NCBI GenBank assembly: GCA_937928795.1
Contig: CALFWB010000124.1
Location: forward strand, 1 to 34,044
Reading direction: 5' to 3'
Source of the DNA: an uncultured Anaerolineales bacterium
Lineage (GTDB): Bacteria; Chloroflexota; Anaerolineae; Anaerolineales; UBA4823
DNA: 34,044 nucleotides
Made by a program: the position numbers and the translations under genes. Under the pieces are notes generated by a model. The model searched no databases. It had not been told where the DNA came from and was given only the letters and a program-made list of their open reading frames with translations. This document shows positions 1 to 8,214 of the stretch, one piece after another (positions within the stretch are counted from its first letter, which is position 1; each line of letters begins with the position of its first letter).

Positions 1-139
1 CTAATGACAGTTGGCTGAAGCCGACCTTTGGACGACCCGCAGCGCTTTTTGGCTATAAGGCAGGGCTTTAGCCCGCCAAGGTAGATATGCGTGGGCAGTT
101 ACGAATTTTTAGAAAATTCAGGGGTGTCGGAGGTGTGCC
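1..139. repeat. Left-edge non-coding DNA with two short palindromes
   Basis: No credible gene is visible. Two compact inverted repeats can be read: positions 10-15 against 20-25 (GTTGGC, TGAA loop, GCCGAC, one wobble), and 59-67 against 70-77 (GGCAGGGCT, TT, AGCCCGCC). They resemble the degenerate intergenic palindromes found elsewhere in this window. The DNA may include the tail of an upstream transcription unit outside the window. Confidence 0.45.
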
Positions 140-158
140 TATACCATATACCACTTTG
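140..158. promoter_or_regulatory. Upstream copy of a 19-bp direct repeat, putative GntR operator O1
   Basis: TATACCATATACCACTTTG occurs here and again, base for base, at 301-319. On the other strand each copy contains two tandem TGGTATA units. The pair flanks the promoter at 232-260, and the copies are 161 bp apart start to start. The layout suggests operators for the GntR protein encoded just downstream, possibly acting by DNA looping. The repeat and its position are seen; binding by this regulator is inferred. Confidence 0.6.
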
Positions 159-231
159 GAAAACGACTGATAGAACCCCATTTAATGGAGGAAAAGCATA
201 AAAAATTGACCGTTTTTTTGGCGATTCCCTC

Positions 232-260
232 TTGATTTTTGGCAAGATATCCTGTATAAT
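232..260 (+). promoter_or_regulatory. Sigma70-type promoter of the GntR/permease unit
   Basis: TTGATT (232-237) and a perfect TATAAT (255-260) are separated by 17 bp. The predicted start is near 267, giving a leader of about 100 nt that contains the second 19-bp repeat and the hairpin at 308-363. The promoter lies between the two repeat copies, as expected for an autoregulated gene. Confidence 0.75.
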
Positions 261-300
261 AAGCCTAATTCAGCCTTTTTGCTGCCAATTCAACCTAAAC

Positions 301-319
301 TATACCATATACCACTTTG
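301..319. promoter_or_regulatory. Downstream copy of the 19-bp direct repeat, putative GntR operator O2
   Basis: This copy is identical to 140-158. It lies about 35-50 bp after the predicted transcription start, so a protein bound here would act as a roadblock, or would pair with the upstream copy to form a loop. A third, inverted partial copy (AGTGGTATA) is at 355-363, immediately before the GTG start codon. Confidence 0.6.
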
Positions 320-363
320 TTCCTCTTGGAACAAAAAGCGCCGAAAACAAAGGAAGTGGTATA
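308..363 (+). promoter_or_regulatory. Leader hairpin that could hide the GntR ribosome binding site
   Basis: In the predicted mRNA, TATACCACTT (308-317) pairs perfectly over 10 bp with AAGTGGTATA (354-363). A nested stem TGTTCC/GGAACA (318-323 with 328-333, TCTT loop) fits inside it; on DNA that inner arm extends to a perfect 8-bp repeat, 316-323/328-335. The outer stem overlaps the Shine-Dalgarno AGGAAG (351-356) and ends one base before the GTG start. The element could act as an operator, as a translational control, or both. Confidence 0.5.
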
Positions 364-364
364 A

Positions 365-1159
365 GTGACCAGCGGACTCAATAAACCGCTCTACGTCCAA
401 ATCCAAGAACACATCGCCGAGCTTATCCTGTCTGGCAAGTTGCCCCCTGAGAGCAAGCTGCAATCAGAACGCGAAATCAGTGAGGAGCTAGGTGTCAGCC
501 GCATGACAGTGCGGAAGGCGTTAACCGAGCTGGTCAGCGAAGGCCTATTGGAGCGCCGCCATGGCTCCGGCACCTATGTTGCCAAGCCGCGGGTTACCTA
601 CGAATCCCATGAATTGATCAATAACCTCAAAGCCTTGCAAGATCGCAATCTGGCAATCGCCAGTCAGTTGCTCGAATTCAGCGAAGTGGTTGCCAGCCGC
701 CGTCTTGCCGAGCAACTTGAAGTCGAGATCGGGCATCCTCTCTATCGGGTGGTGATCCTCCGTTTTGCCAATCGCGTTCCGGTCATTCTGGAACGCGCTT
801 TTTTTCCCTGTTCTCGGTGTCCGAACTTGGAAGAATGGGATTTGGAAAAGACGCCCATCTTTGACTTATTGGTGGGCGTTTATGGCGCAAACCTGCAACG
901 CATTTCTCAAACGGTTGAGGCTGTGGCAGCCAACGATGTCATCGCCAAACAACTGCGGGTCGAGGAGGGGTTTCCCTTGCTCATGCTTTCGCGCGTGCTG
1001 TATAACGCCGCCAGCGGCAAGCCCATCGAATATTCGCAGGATTTTTTGCGCAGTGACTTCGCTCGCATCCACATGGAGGTTACTCTTCAAACATCTGGTT
1101 CAGAGGTTATGCCGGTCGAGCGGTCCATCCCAAAGGTTCAATCTCAAGCTTCAGGTTAG
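365..1159 (+). CDS. GntR-family (HutC/UTRA) transcriptional regulator
   Basis: This 264-aa protein has a GntR winged-helix domain at about residues 8-75 (EREISEELGVSRMTVRKAL, then the wing RRHGSGTYV) followed by a UTRA effector domain at about 90-245, where GntR regulators of the HutC type bind a small metabolite. The length is normal for the family. The GTG start at 365 follows AGGAAG by 8 nt, and no better start lies upstream. The next gene is a permease, so the regulator probably controls uptake of its own ligand. Its promoter is flanked by the identical repeats at 140 and 301, which suggests autoregulation. The effector cannot be named from sequence. A strong AAGGAGG at 1161-1167, just after the stop, has no start codon behind it. 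Confidence 0.93.
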   Translation: MTSGLNKPLYVQIQEHIAELILSGKLPPESKLQSEREISEELGVSRMTVRKALTELVSEGLLERRHGSGTYVAKPRVTYESHELINNLKALQDRNLAIASQLLEFSEVVASRRLAEQLEVEIGHPLYRVVILRFANRVPVILERAFFPCSRCPNLEEWDLEKTPIFDLLVGVYGANLQRISQTVEAVAANDVIAKQLRVEEGFPLLMLSRVLYNAASGKPIEYSQDFLRSDFARIHMEVTLQTSGSEVMPVERSIPKVQSQASG

Positions 1160-1281
1160 AAAGGAGGCTAAGGCTAGCAATTTCGATCCTAAGTTTCGTC
1201 ATCCCTGATTTCTATGAGGTCGTGCTTGTTAGATTGCGCTGACCCAAACGATCTGATCCTAAAATGATAGGAGGCAAAAAA

Positions 1282-2895
1282 ATGGCACAAGCTGAAACAA
1301 CCATCAGCGGCGATCGGCGTCTTTACGCCCGCAAAAGCTCTGGGCTGGTGCGCACCATTGGTGTCTTTGGCGCCATGGTGTTTGGCGTGCACTGCATCAG
1401 CCTGTCTTCCTCCGGCTTGATCCCCTATTCGTGGGTGGCGGGTGTCTGGCCGGGCAGCAGCATCATCGGCGTCTTGACCGTGGCGATGATCCTGTGTCTT
1501 TTCCATGCGTACACGTATGCCGCCATTGGGGCGACCATGCCGCGTTCGGCTGCAGACTACACCCTCGCCAGCCGCACCCTAAGCGCCCCGCTCGCATTTG
1601 CTGCAAGCTGGACCTTGGTCATCTTCAGTGCCATGGTGGCTGGCGCACTGATTGCTTGGATCCCCAGCAGCGCATTGCCAACCTTGATGCAAACCATGGG
1701 CATCGTACTGAATAATCAGGGCTTTTTGGACTTTGCGGCTTGGTCGCAATCCGCTACTGGCATTATCGTCATCGGTACGATTTGTACCATCATCACCTTT
1801 GTGACCATGATCCTGCCCACCCGCACGATCCTGCGCATTTTGGAGGTGGGCTTCTTCCTCGGCTTGCTCGCTTGGGTTGTGATTTACTTCCAACTCGGTA
1901 GCGCCCCAGCCGACGCCTTTCCGGCCGCCTGGGATAAGTTCATGGGAGCCGGCAGTTATGCCAGCCGCATTGAGCTTGCCAAACAAAATGGCATGGTCAT
2001 TAACCCGAACGTAGCTGTGATGACCTTGGCCGGCTTGATCATGGGCTTCTGGATTTTCTACGGCTACTACATCCCAACCTTCTTCGCCGGCGAGGTCAAG
2101 CAAGCCGAGAGCACCCTCATTGCCGGAAGCTGGTCTTCCTTGATCGTCACCTGGGCGATCTTTGTGGTCGGCGCCATCTTGCTGCAACGGCTTGTCCCCT
2201 TGGAGTGGATTGCGGCCGAAAGCTACCTGAGCCAATCGGGCTATGAAGGCTTGACCATGCCGTGGATTACCTTCTACGCTGCCATCCTGCGTCCCAGCTT
2301 CCCCTTGTTGCTTATCGTCCTAGTGGGCTGGATCTACACCTTGATCAACCTAGCGCAGACTTATTTCTTTTATTGCAGCCGCATCATCTTTGCCTGGTCC
2401 TTCGACCGCTTGATCCCCGAAAAAGTCTGCTACATTCATCCCAAGCTGCACAGCCCGATTGTTGCCATCGCCATCATTACCATCATCGCCGAGATCGGGG
2501 TGATCGATGCTGCCTTAGGTGGCGTGATGGGTGCGCAATTGAACTTTGTCTTCTTCGCCGTTTGTACGCAACTGGTGCCGGTTACGGCAATGACCCTCTT
2601 CCCCTATCGAAGGCCCGACCTCTTTGAGAATGCCTCTGCCTTTGTGCGGCGAAAGTTGGGCAACGTACCGGTAATCACGATTGTGGGCGGCATCACCCTA
2701 GCTTACTTGCTGTGGATGATCATCGCCTCCTTTGCCTTCCCTGCAGTAGGCGGTCGCATCGGGATTGGTACGCTTGGCACGCTGGCTGCGTTCATCATCA
2801 GCGGATTGATCGTCTTCTACGCAGCCCGAGCCTATCGGCTCAAAAACGAGGGTATCGATATCAATTGGACCTTCCAATCAATCCCGCCTGTATAG
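1282..2895 (+). CDS. APC-superfamily amino acid/polyamine-type permease
   Basis: This 537-aa integral membrane protein has roughly 12 hydrophobic segments and an APC-like first helix (VRTIGVFGAMVFGVHCISL). It should import an amino acid, amine or similar solute by cation symport. The ATG at 1282 is preferred over the in-frame ATG at 1264 because AGGAGG (1269-1274) sits 7 nt before 1282 and would otherwise be coding. The gene lies 122 bp downstream of the GntR regulator with no clear promoter between, so the two are probably cotranscribed. The long periplasmic-like loop around residues 210-245 and the glycine-rich membrane segments fit the superfamily, but the substrate is unknown. Confidence 0.85.
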   Translation: MAQAETTISGDRRLYARKSSGLVRTIGVFGAMVFGVHCISLSSSGLIPYSWVAGVWPGSSIIGVLTVAMILCLFHAYTYAAIGATMPRSAADYTLASRTLSAPLAFAASWTLVIFSAMVAGALIAWIPSSALPTLMQTMGIVLNNQGFLDFAAWSQSATGIIVIGTICTIITFVTMILPTRTILRILEVGFFLGLLAWVVIYFQLGSAPADAFPAAWDKFMGAGSYASRIELAKQNGMVINPNVAVMTLAGLIMGFWIFYGYYIPTFFAGEVKQAESTLIAGSWSSLIVTWAIFVVGAILLQRLVPLEWIAAESYLSQSGYEGLTMPWITFYAAILRPSFPLLLIVLVGWIYTLINLAQTYFFYCSRIIFAWSFDRLIPEKVCYIHPKLHSPIVAIAIITIIAEIGVIDAALGGVMGAQLNFVFFAVCTQLVPVTAMTLFPYRRPDLFENASAFVRRKLGNVPVITIVGGITLAYLLWMIIASFAFPAVGGRIGIGTLGTLAAFIISGLIVFYAARAYRLKNEGIDINWTFQSIPPV

Positions 2896-2900
2896 AGCTC

Positions 2901-2985
2901 CCCTCACCCTCCAACCCCTCTCCCATTGGGAGGGGGGTTGACCTCAAAATCCCTTCTCCCTTAGCGAGAGGGTTAGGGTGATGGA
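2901..2985. repeat. Composite palindromic intergenic repeat (CCCTCACCC/CTCTCCC type)
   Basis: Inner arms AACCCCTCTCCC (2913-2924) and GGGAGGGGGGTT (2928-2939) pair over 12 bp with one wobble and an ATT loop. Outer arms TCACCCT (2904-2910) and AGGGTGA (2975-2981) match perfectly. No T-tract follows, so this looks more like a mobile or REP-like palindrome than a standard terminator, though it may still attenuate permease transcription. A relative with a perfect 11-bp palindrome is at 13120-13142, and a decayed one is near 7438-7462. Confidence 0.6.
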
Positions 2986-3004
2986 GAGACTACAGCCTTC
3001 GGGC

Positions 3005-3033
3005 TTGCCACTGCACCTTACACGCAATAAAAC
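3005..3033 (+). promoter_or_regulatory. Probable promoter of the 3118-7113 operon
   Basis: TTGCCA (3005-3010) and TAAAAC (3028-3033) are 17 bp apart. The -35 matches consensus at 5 of 6 positions and the -10 at 4 of 6. It sits between the repeat element and the first gene, leaving a leader of about 78 nt. Confidence 0.5.
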
Positions 3034-3117
3034 ACTCGTTCATCTCCTCATAGAGAGAAAGTGACCCTACCCGCGTCTCCTCTCCAAATCGTGAAAGGGA
3101 GACCTAAGGAGTAAACG

Positions 3118-4098
3118 ATGAAACTTGGCAATTTATTTGGTGGTTCGAAAATTACCCGTATCTTATACGGTTCAGACTTTCACGGTTCCGAGCAGGCGTT
3201 TCGCAAATTTCTGAATGCCGCCAATCAATATCAAGCTCAAGTGCTGATTGTCGGTGGAGACATCACCGGCAAGGCAATGATCCCGCTGGTCAACGAAGGA
3301 AACGGCGTATATGTGGGTTACCTTTTCGGTCGCAAAGAAGAGGCGCGCACCCCCGAAGAGCTCGAAAAGGTCAAACGCACGATCAGCAATGTCGGTTTCT
3401 ACCCGATTGTCCTAGAAAAAGACGAAGCCGAAGAGTTGGAAAAAGACCGCCAGAAACTCGATGCCCGCTTTGAAGCCGAAATGAGCAAGCGGGTGCGTGA
3501 GTGGATGATTCTGGCCGAGGAAAAACTGGCTCCCCAAAATAAGCATCTTTACTTTATGCCGGGTAACGATGATCTTCCTTCGATCGATGCTGAAATCGAG
3601 GGGTTTGAGCATATCCACAACCCCGATATGCGCCGTTTGGAGATCGAGGGCGGCTACGAGCTATATGGCAATTCCAACGCCAATATGACGCCTTGGGCAT
3701 GCGCCAGAGACCTCGAAGAGGACGAGTTGCAAAAGAAGCTGGATCAACTAGCAGAAATGGTTCAAAACCCAGACCGAGCAATTTGCGTTTTGCACGTGCC
3801 GCCCTATAACTCCGGTTTGGATTCTTGCCCTGAGTTAGATAAGGATTTGAAGATTGTCACCCAGGGCGGTCAGGTGGTTATGAAAGCCGCCGGCTCGATT
3901 GCCGTGCGCAATTTTATCGAAAAGGTGCAACCTTTGCTCACCTTGCACGGTCACATCCACGAGTCACCCGGTCATACCCGTATCGGGCGGACGCTGTGTA
4001 TCAACGCCGGCAGCGAGTATGCCGAAGGGATCATGAAAGCCGCCATCATCAATCTGGAAGATGGCAAGGTGAAAGGTCACCTGCTGATCTCTGGGTAG
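3118..4098 (+). CDS. Calcineurin-like metallophosphoesterase
   Basis: This 326-aa protein shows the full two-metal signature of the family: D20-x-H22 in SDFHGS, GGD48 in VGGDITGK, a GNDD form of the GNH(D/E) motif at about residue 149, HVPPY at about 225, and GHIH in LTLHGHIHES near 280. It should hydrolyse a phosphomonoester or phosphodiester. The insert at about residues 60-130 is rich in Glu and Lys and looks helical. The ATG at 3118 follows AAGGAG at good spacing. It is the first gene of an operon with a nucleotidyltransferase-fold protein, an FGGY kinase and a NERD-like membrane protein, separated or overlapped by only a few bases. The GND form in place of GNH is a substitution that some family members tolerate. 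The substrate is unknown. Confidence 0.88.
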   Translation: MKLGNLFGGSKITRILYGSDFHGSEQAFRKFLNAANQYQAQVLIVGGDITGKAMIPLVNEGNGVYVGYLFGRKEEARTPEELEKVKRTISNVGFYPIVLEKDEAEELEKDRQKLDARFEAEMSKRVREWMILAEEKLAPQNKHLYFMPGNDDLPSIDAEIEGFEHIHNPDMRRLEIEGGYELYGNSNANMTPWACARDLEEDELQKKLDQLAEMVQNPDRAICVLHVPPYNSGLDSCPELDKDLKIVTQGGQVVMKAAGSIAVRNFIEKVQPLLTLHGHIHESPGHTRIGRTLCINAGSEYAEGIMKAAIINLEDGKVKGHLLISG

Positions 4099-4109
4099 AG
4101 AGGAACGCA

Positions 4110-4892
4110 ATGGGCAAATACGGAGAGATACAAGAGGATTTTTACACCGAACGCACCCGCATTCTGGATGCCCTCGCCCAGCCACAAAATCAACATATGA
4201 TCTTGCGTTTGATCGGCGCGCTGGCGTTTCGCACCCATTGCCCGCAATTCGGCTATATCCAAGATGAATTAGGACGCAAATTTACCGATATCGATTTCGC
4301 TTCGTACCCGCGCTTTTTCAAAGACATTAGCCGCCTGATGGCAGAACTCGGGTATGAAGAAGATAAAGCGGTCACTCAGCTCTTCAGCGAATCGCGCCTT
4401 TTGTTTCATGACCCTGTCTATGGGCGGCATATTGATATTTTCTTCAACAAGCTCGATTTCTGCCATGTGATCGATTTCAGCGGTCGTTTGGAGGTCGAAA
4501 CGCTTACCTTACCGCTGGCGGAATTGCTATTGGAGAAGATGCAAATCGTTCAAATCAACGAGAAAGACCTGATCGATACGATTATGCTGCTCCGCGAACA
4601 TGAAGTGGGGGATAGTGACCATGAAACCATCAACGGCGCCCTAATCGCCAAAATCCTCGCCAACGATTGGGGCTTTTGGCGCACGGTGACAGCCAATCTC
4701 AAGTTGGTGGACGAGGAATTAGACCATTATCAACGCTTGAAAGACGAAGACCGTCAAATTGTGCGCCGACGCATTCGCACCTTGCAGGAAATGATCGAAA
4801 ACGAACCCAAAACCCGCAAGTGGAAATTGCGCGCCGCAGTGGGGGAGCGCATCAAATGGTATAAAGACGTTGAAGAACTCATGCACAGGTGA
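4110..4892 (+). CDS. Nucleotidyltransferase-fold protein of unknown substrate
   Basis: This 260-aa protein has features of the minimal nucleotidyltransferase fold: RLIGALAFR near the N-terminus, a TDIDF metal-binding pair, and HIDIFFN as the third acidic strand, followed by a helical region (LPLAELLLEKMQI, then NEKDLIDTIMLL) as in AbiEii-like and related uncharacterised families. The ATG at 4110 is chosen because GAGAGGA ends 6 nt before it and it lies just after the phosphoesterase stop; the open frame runs further upstream but would overlap that gene. The C-terminal 60 residues are charged and helical. No antitoxin-like partner is adjacent, so a toxin role is not supported. It may instead modify a metabolite handled with the neighbouring kinase. 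Confidence 0.7.
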   Translation: MGKYGEIQEDFYTERTRILDALAQPQNQHMILRLIGALAFRTHCPQFGYIQDELGRKFTDIDFASYPRFFKDISRLMAELGYEEDKAVTQLFSESRLLFHDPVYGRHIDIFFNKLDFCHVIDFSGRLEVETLTLPLAELLLEKMQIVQINEKDLIDTIMLLREHEVGDSDHETINGALIAKILANDWGFWRTVTANLKLVDEELDHYQRLKDEDRQIVRRRIRTLQEMIENEPKTRKWKLRAAVGERIKWYKDVEELMHR

Positions 4893-4897
4893 CCGTT

Positions 4898-6433
4898 ATG
4901 GCAGAAAAGAAGTACATTTTAGCCCATGATACCGGCACGGGCGGGGATAAAGCCGTGCTGACCGATTTGCGCGGCGTGGTGATCCACTCCGCCTACCAGG
5001 ATTACGGCTTATCCTATCCCAAACCAGATTGGGTGGAACAAGACCCTGACGAATTATGGCAAACGGTAGCCGCTACCACGCGCAAGGTGATTCAAGAATC
5101 GGGCATCAACCCGGCCGAAATCTTGGGCGTGGGGATCTCGGCTCAAATGTTCAATACCTTGCCGGTCGATGAGCTGTGTCGTCCACTGACGCCCATGCTG
5201 AGTTGGCTGGACTTACGCAGCGTTCCTCAAGCTGACCGCCTGATGGAAGGAGATACCCCGAAAAAGCTCTTCCAATACACCGGCAACATTCCGACAGCCA
5301 AAGACGTCCCGCCGAAGATTTTATGGCTCAAAGAAGAACGGCCGGACATCTGGGAACGCACCGCCTATCTATTTGATTGCAAAGAATATATCCTATTCAA
5401 GTTAACCGGCAAAGTGGTCACCGATTGGGTAGGGGCTTCTTGCTACTTCCTTTTTGACCCGCACAAACGCACGTGGTCGAAAGAAGCCTGCGAATTGCTC
5501 GGCATCCCTCTCGAAAAGCTGCCGCCGGCTCTTCCTTGTACTGAGGTCATCGGAGAGGTGACCGAAGAAGCCGCTCGCCTAACCGGCTTGTTGCCCGGCA
5601 CGCCGGTGGTCAACGCCGGAGGGGATGTGTCGGCAGCCCAATCAGGCGCTGGCGCTAATCGGGTCGGGAAGGCGCATCTGTGCATCGGCACGGCAACCTG
5701 GGTGGGAATCTCAGCCGACCAGTTCCGCAATGACCCCGAGAAGCCTTTCTGGGGATTGAGCCACTATCACCCTGAAAAATGGGTCATTGCCGGTGAGATG
5801 GAAACCGGCGGCGGAGCGCTCATGTGGTTTCGGGATGTCTTCTTCCAAGCCGAGTCGGAGCAGGCGCGGGCAGAAGGCGAATCGACCTACAATTTGCTCA
5901 GTAAGCTGGCCGGCGAGGTGCCGCCGGGCTCGGATAAGCTGATCTTCCTACCCTGGCTCTCCGGTGAACGCGCGCCGGTCTTAGATCATTATGCCAGAGG
6001 GGGCTTTATCGGTGTCCAGCTCGGACATCAGCGCAGCCATTTCACCCGCGCCGTCATGGAAGGCGTCGCCTATCACATTCGCTGGATTTGTGAGGCGCTT
6101 AACAAACTTGGCTTTGAGTTCGATGCCCTCAATGCCATTGGGGGCGGTTGCCGCAGCCAGATTTGGCCACAAATTATCAGCGACGTCACCGGGCATCCCT
6201 TGCACATTGTCGAGCATCCGCTGGAAGCCGGCGCGATGGCGGCAGCACTGGTGGTTGCGGTGGGCATGGGCATCTACCATAGTGTGGATGACATTGATGA
6301 CCTAATCGGCATCAGCCGCATCATCCAACCCAATGGCGAGCTGCATAAACGGTATTCAGACCTCTATCAAGAATATCGTGCCCTCTATCAGGCATTAGGA
6401 CCAATCTATCGGCGCATGTATCAAATCCCATGA
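4898..6433 (+). CDS. FGGY-family carbohydrate kinase (xylulokinase-like)
   Basis: This 511-aa, two-domain ASKHA-fold kinase has the N-terminal phosphate-binding stretch HDTGTGGDKAVL and the catalytic Asp in NAGGDVSAAQSG (about residue 243), with the second nucleotide-binding segment AIGGGCRSQIWPQI near 410. It should phosphorylate a ketopentose, a related sugar or a polyol. Length and order match xylulokinase and its relatives, but the sugar cannot be assigned. The ATG at 4898 is chosen because AGG at 4887-4889 is 8 nt upstream; an alternative GTG at 4889 would overlap the previous stop (GTGA) and add three residues. Its stop overlaps the next gene by ATGA, so the four genes are translationally coupled. 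Confidence 0.88.
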   Translation: MAEKKYILAHDTGTGGDKAVLTDLRGVVIHSAYQDYGLSYPKPDWVEQDPDELWQTVAATTRKVIQESGINPAEILGVGISAQMFNTLPVDELCRPLTPMLSWLDLRSVPQADRLMEGDTPKKLFQYTGNIPTAKDVPPKILWLKEERPDIWERTAYLFDCKEYILFKLTGKVVTDWVGASCYFLFDPHKRTWSKEACELLGIPLEKLPPALPCTEVIGEVTEEAARLTGLLPGTPVVNAGGDVSAAQSGAGANRVGKAHLCIGTATWVGISADQFRNDPEKPFWGLSHYHPEKWVIAGEMETGGGALMWFRDVFFQAESEQARAEGESTYNLLSKLAGEVPPGSDKLIFLPWLSGERAPVLDHYARGGFIGVQLGHQRSHFTRAVMEGVAYHIRWICEALNKLGFEFDALNAIGGGCRSQIWPQIISDVTGHPLHIVEHPLEAGAMAAALVVAVGMGIYHSVDDIDDLIGISRIIQPNGELHKRYSDLYQEYRALYQALGPIYRRMYQIP

Positions 6434-7113
6434 AGTCAATCATTGATGCAGGGAAAGTAGCCAGGCGGGCCCGTTTTGCCAACCTCGCCAGTCTGAGCGG
6501 CTTGCTGGTGCTTCTGGCTTCTACTCTCCTACCTTACTTTGTGCCGCGCGCCCAGATCATTGCCTCGATTTTACTCGTGGTCGGCCTGTTTACCGCCATG
6601 GTTGGGATTTATTTTGCCAACCGTTGGGTGCGTAAGCCGCGCCCCGAGGCGGTGCTGGACGCAGAATTAAAGAGCTTGAGCAACAGCTACCGTCTCTATC
6701 ATTACACTCACAAAGTCGCCGATCATCTCCTCCTCACGCCCTACGGCGTAACGGTGCTGGAAACGGTCAATTTGGAAGGGCGTTTTGTCTATCGCAACAG
6801 TCGCTGGCGCGAATACATGCGATTAGGCCGCGCCATCCGTTATATTGTTGAAGAGCATTTGGGTGATCCGATCAAAGCCGCCTTTTCTGCACAGGAACAT
6901 CTTAGGAGGGAAATTAGGAAGAAAATCGAGGGGGGCGAAACGGTGCCGATCGACGCCGTGGTGGTCTTTACCCATCCGCGCTGTGTGCTGGAATTGGAGG
7001 AGACGCCGATCCCGGTCGTGAAAGCCGAGCACTTGAAGCGAACGATCCCACAAAAAGGGACAAAGCTCCCCGAAACCCTCTACCAACGTCTGCAAGCTTA
7101 TTTGGGGCAGTGA
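6430..7113 (+). CDS. Membrane-anchored NERD-like (nuclease-related domain) protein
   Basis: This 227-aa protein has two hydrophobic helices at about residues 18-37 and 42-64, then a cytoplasmic domain resembling NERD: ADHLLLTPYGVTVLETVN (about 97-114), with the DH and E positions typical of the nuclease-related fold, and a hydrophobic strand VDAVVVFTHP near 176. It begins at ATG 6430, overlapping the kinase stop by 4 bp. NERD proteins are often predicted nucleases or DNA-processing factors, but the activity is unproven. Its coupling to a sugar kinase and a phosphoesterase is unexplained. Confidence 0.6.
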   Translation: MKSIIDAGKVARRARFANLASLSGLLVLLASTLLPYFVPRAQIIASILLVVGLFTAMVGIYFANRWVRKPRPEAVLDAELKSLSNSYRLYHYTHKVADHLLLTPYGVTVLETVNLEGRFVYRNSRWREYMRLGRAIRYIVEEHLGDPIKAAFSAQEHLRREIRKKIEGGETVPIDAVVVFTHPRCVLELEETPIPVVKAEHLKRTIPQKGTKLPETLYQRLQAYLGQ

Positions 7114-7512
7114 AAATTGTTGACGTGTCACTGCGAGCAAAGCGAAAAATCTTTGGCACTTCGGGCGAAAGGACAGCGAATAGTCAAGCGTTCTCCTTAC
7201 TGCGCTGGTCGAAATGGCGAGTTTGAATCTCCGCGAAGTGGTCAGTGATCAGAGTTATGAGTTTTGGGTTCTTTGCAGACGGGAGAAGCCAGTACCCATT
7301 TCCCTGCAAGCAGGCGCAAGGTGATTCGGACATAGGGGGTTGCACCAAAAAACCCTCTCGGGGCTGACGCCCTACTCGACCCGCGCGACCCCTAGGGGTT
7401 GAGTAGCGGAACGTAGTGGCAAGGGGAGGCACTGATCCCTTCTCCCTAAAGGAAAAGGAAGTCATACCGCTTAACCTTCTTGAGCTCAACCCTGCATTAG
7501 GGCATGATTTCC
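7114..7512. repeat. 400-bp spacer with several short repeat families, no gene
   Basis: No convincing coding sequence is present. Repeats can be read in order. At 7126-7154 there is a TGTCACTGCGAGCAAAGCG element of the widespread TGTCATTGCGAGCG type. A 12-bp perfect palindrome ACCCCTAGGGGT is at 7388-7399. It lies partly within a larger inverted repeat, CTACTCGACC (7372-7381) with GGTTGAGTAG (7397-7406), one wobble. A decayed CCCTTCTCCCTAAAGG piece is at about 7438-7453. The GGTTGAGTAGC motif recurs near 13166. Confidence 0.55.
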
Positions 7513-7541
7513 TTGACAGGCTTATCCCTATGCGTTAGGAT
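7513..7541 (+). promoter_or_regulatory. Promoter of the phosphatidyltransferase-lgt pair
   Basis: A perfect TTGACA (7513-7518) is followed after 17 bp by TAGGAT (7536-7541). The start is predicted near 7548, giving a leader of about 37 nt before the TTG start codon. Confidence 0.7.
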
Positions 7542-7584
7542 ACAACCAAATTGAGCCAGCCATGACTGGAATGGGAGCAGTTTC

Positions 7585-8214
7585 TTGACAGAACAACTTA
7601 CACAACAAAAAGAACGTCTTAGTTTTGCCGATTGGATGCGACGCAAGTTTGGCGGTATCCTCCATCCTCCCGCAGCCTTCCTTAACCGCATTGGTTTGAT
7701 GCCTAACACGGTAACCCTAATTGGCTTGGTTGGTAATGCCGTTGGAGCCTACTTCCTTGCTCGCGGGCAAATGACCATCGGGGGTATCTTCGTCTTGCTG
7801 ATGGGTCCGGTCGATGCGCTGGACGGGGCGATGGCGCGCTTGCGCGGCCATCCCACCCAGTTTGGCGCCTTTGTCGACTCGGTCACCGATCGCTATTCCG
7901 AACTGGCTATCTACGCCGGACTGTTGTATTATTACGCCAGCCACCAGCAATGGTTACCGGCAGCCCTGGTCTATTTGGCTGCCTCTGGTTCGGTATTGGT
8001 TTCCTATATCCGAGCCCGCGCCCAATCTGTGGGGGTTGAGACCAAGGTGGGCATTCTGACCCGCTTAGAACGTTTTCTGGTGTTGGCTCCGACCTTGATC
8101 TTCAATATTCCCCTCGTTGGATTGTGGATTTTAGCCGTGTTCACCCACATCACCGCTTTGCAGCGCATCCTCGATGTGCGCCGACAATTTCGCCAAGGAG
8201 GAGGTTACCGATGA
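7585..8214 (+). CDS. CDP-alcohol phosphatidyltransferase (phospholipid synthase family)
   Basis: This 209-aa integral membrane enzyme has the exact family signature, D-x2-D-G-x2-A-R-x8-G-x3-D-x3-D, at residues 77-102 (D77, D80, D98, D102). Enzymes of this family join a CDP-activated lipid to an alcohol such as glycerol phosphate or inositol phosphate, releasing CMP. About six hydrophobic helices are visible. The start is taken as TTG at 7585 because GGGAG (7573-7577) is 7 nt upstream and no ATG or GTG lies in range; the next in-frame ATG (Met18) has no ribosome site. The gene overlaps lgt by ATGA. Whether the product is phosphatidylglycerol phosphate, phosphatidylinositol phosphate or another lipid cannot be told here. 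Confidence 0.88.
   Translation: MTEQLTQQKERLSFADWMRRKFGGILHPPAAFLNRIGLMPNTVTLIGLVGNAVGAYFLARGQMTIGGIFVLLMGPVDALDGAMARLRGHPTQFGAFVDSVTDRYSELAIYAGLLYYYASHQQWLPAALVYLAASGSVLVSYIRARAQSVGVETKVGILTRLERFLVLAPTLIFNIPLVGLWILAVFTHITALQRILDVRRQFRQGGGYR

Noticed and set aside
1161..1167. Strong Shine-Dalgarno AAGGAGG after the first GntR gene
   Set aside because: No ATG, GTG or TTG follows at usable distance, and the next frame is short. The real ribosome site for the permease is at 1269-1274.
4110..4892. Nucleotidyltransferase-fold protein as the toxin of an AbiE-type system
   Set aside because: No antitoxin-like partner gene is adjacent, and the gene is coupled to metabolic genes instead.
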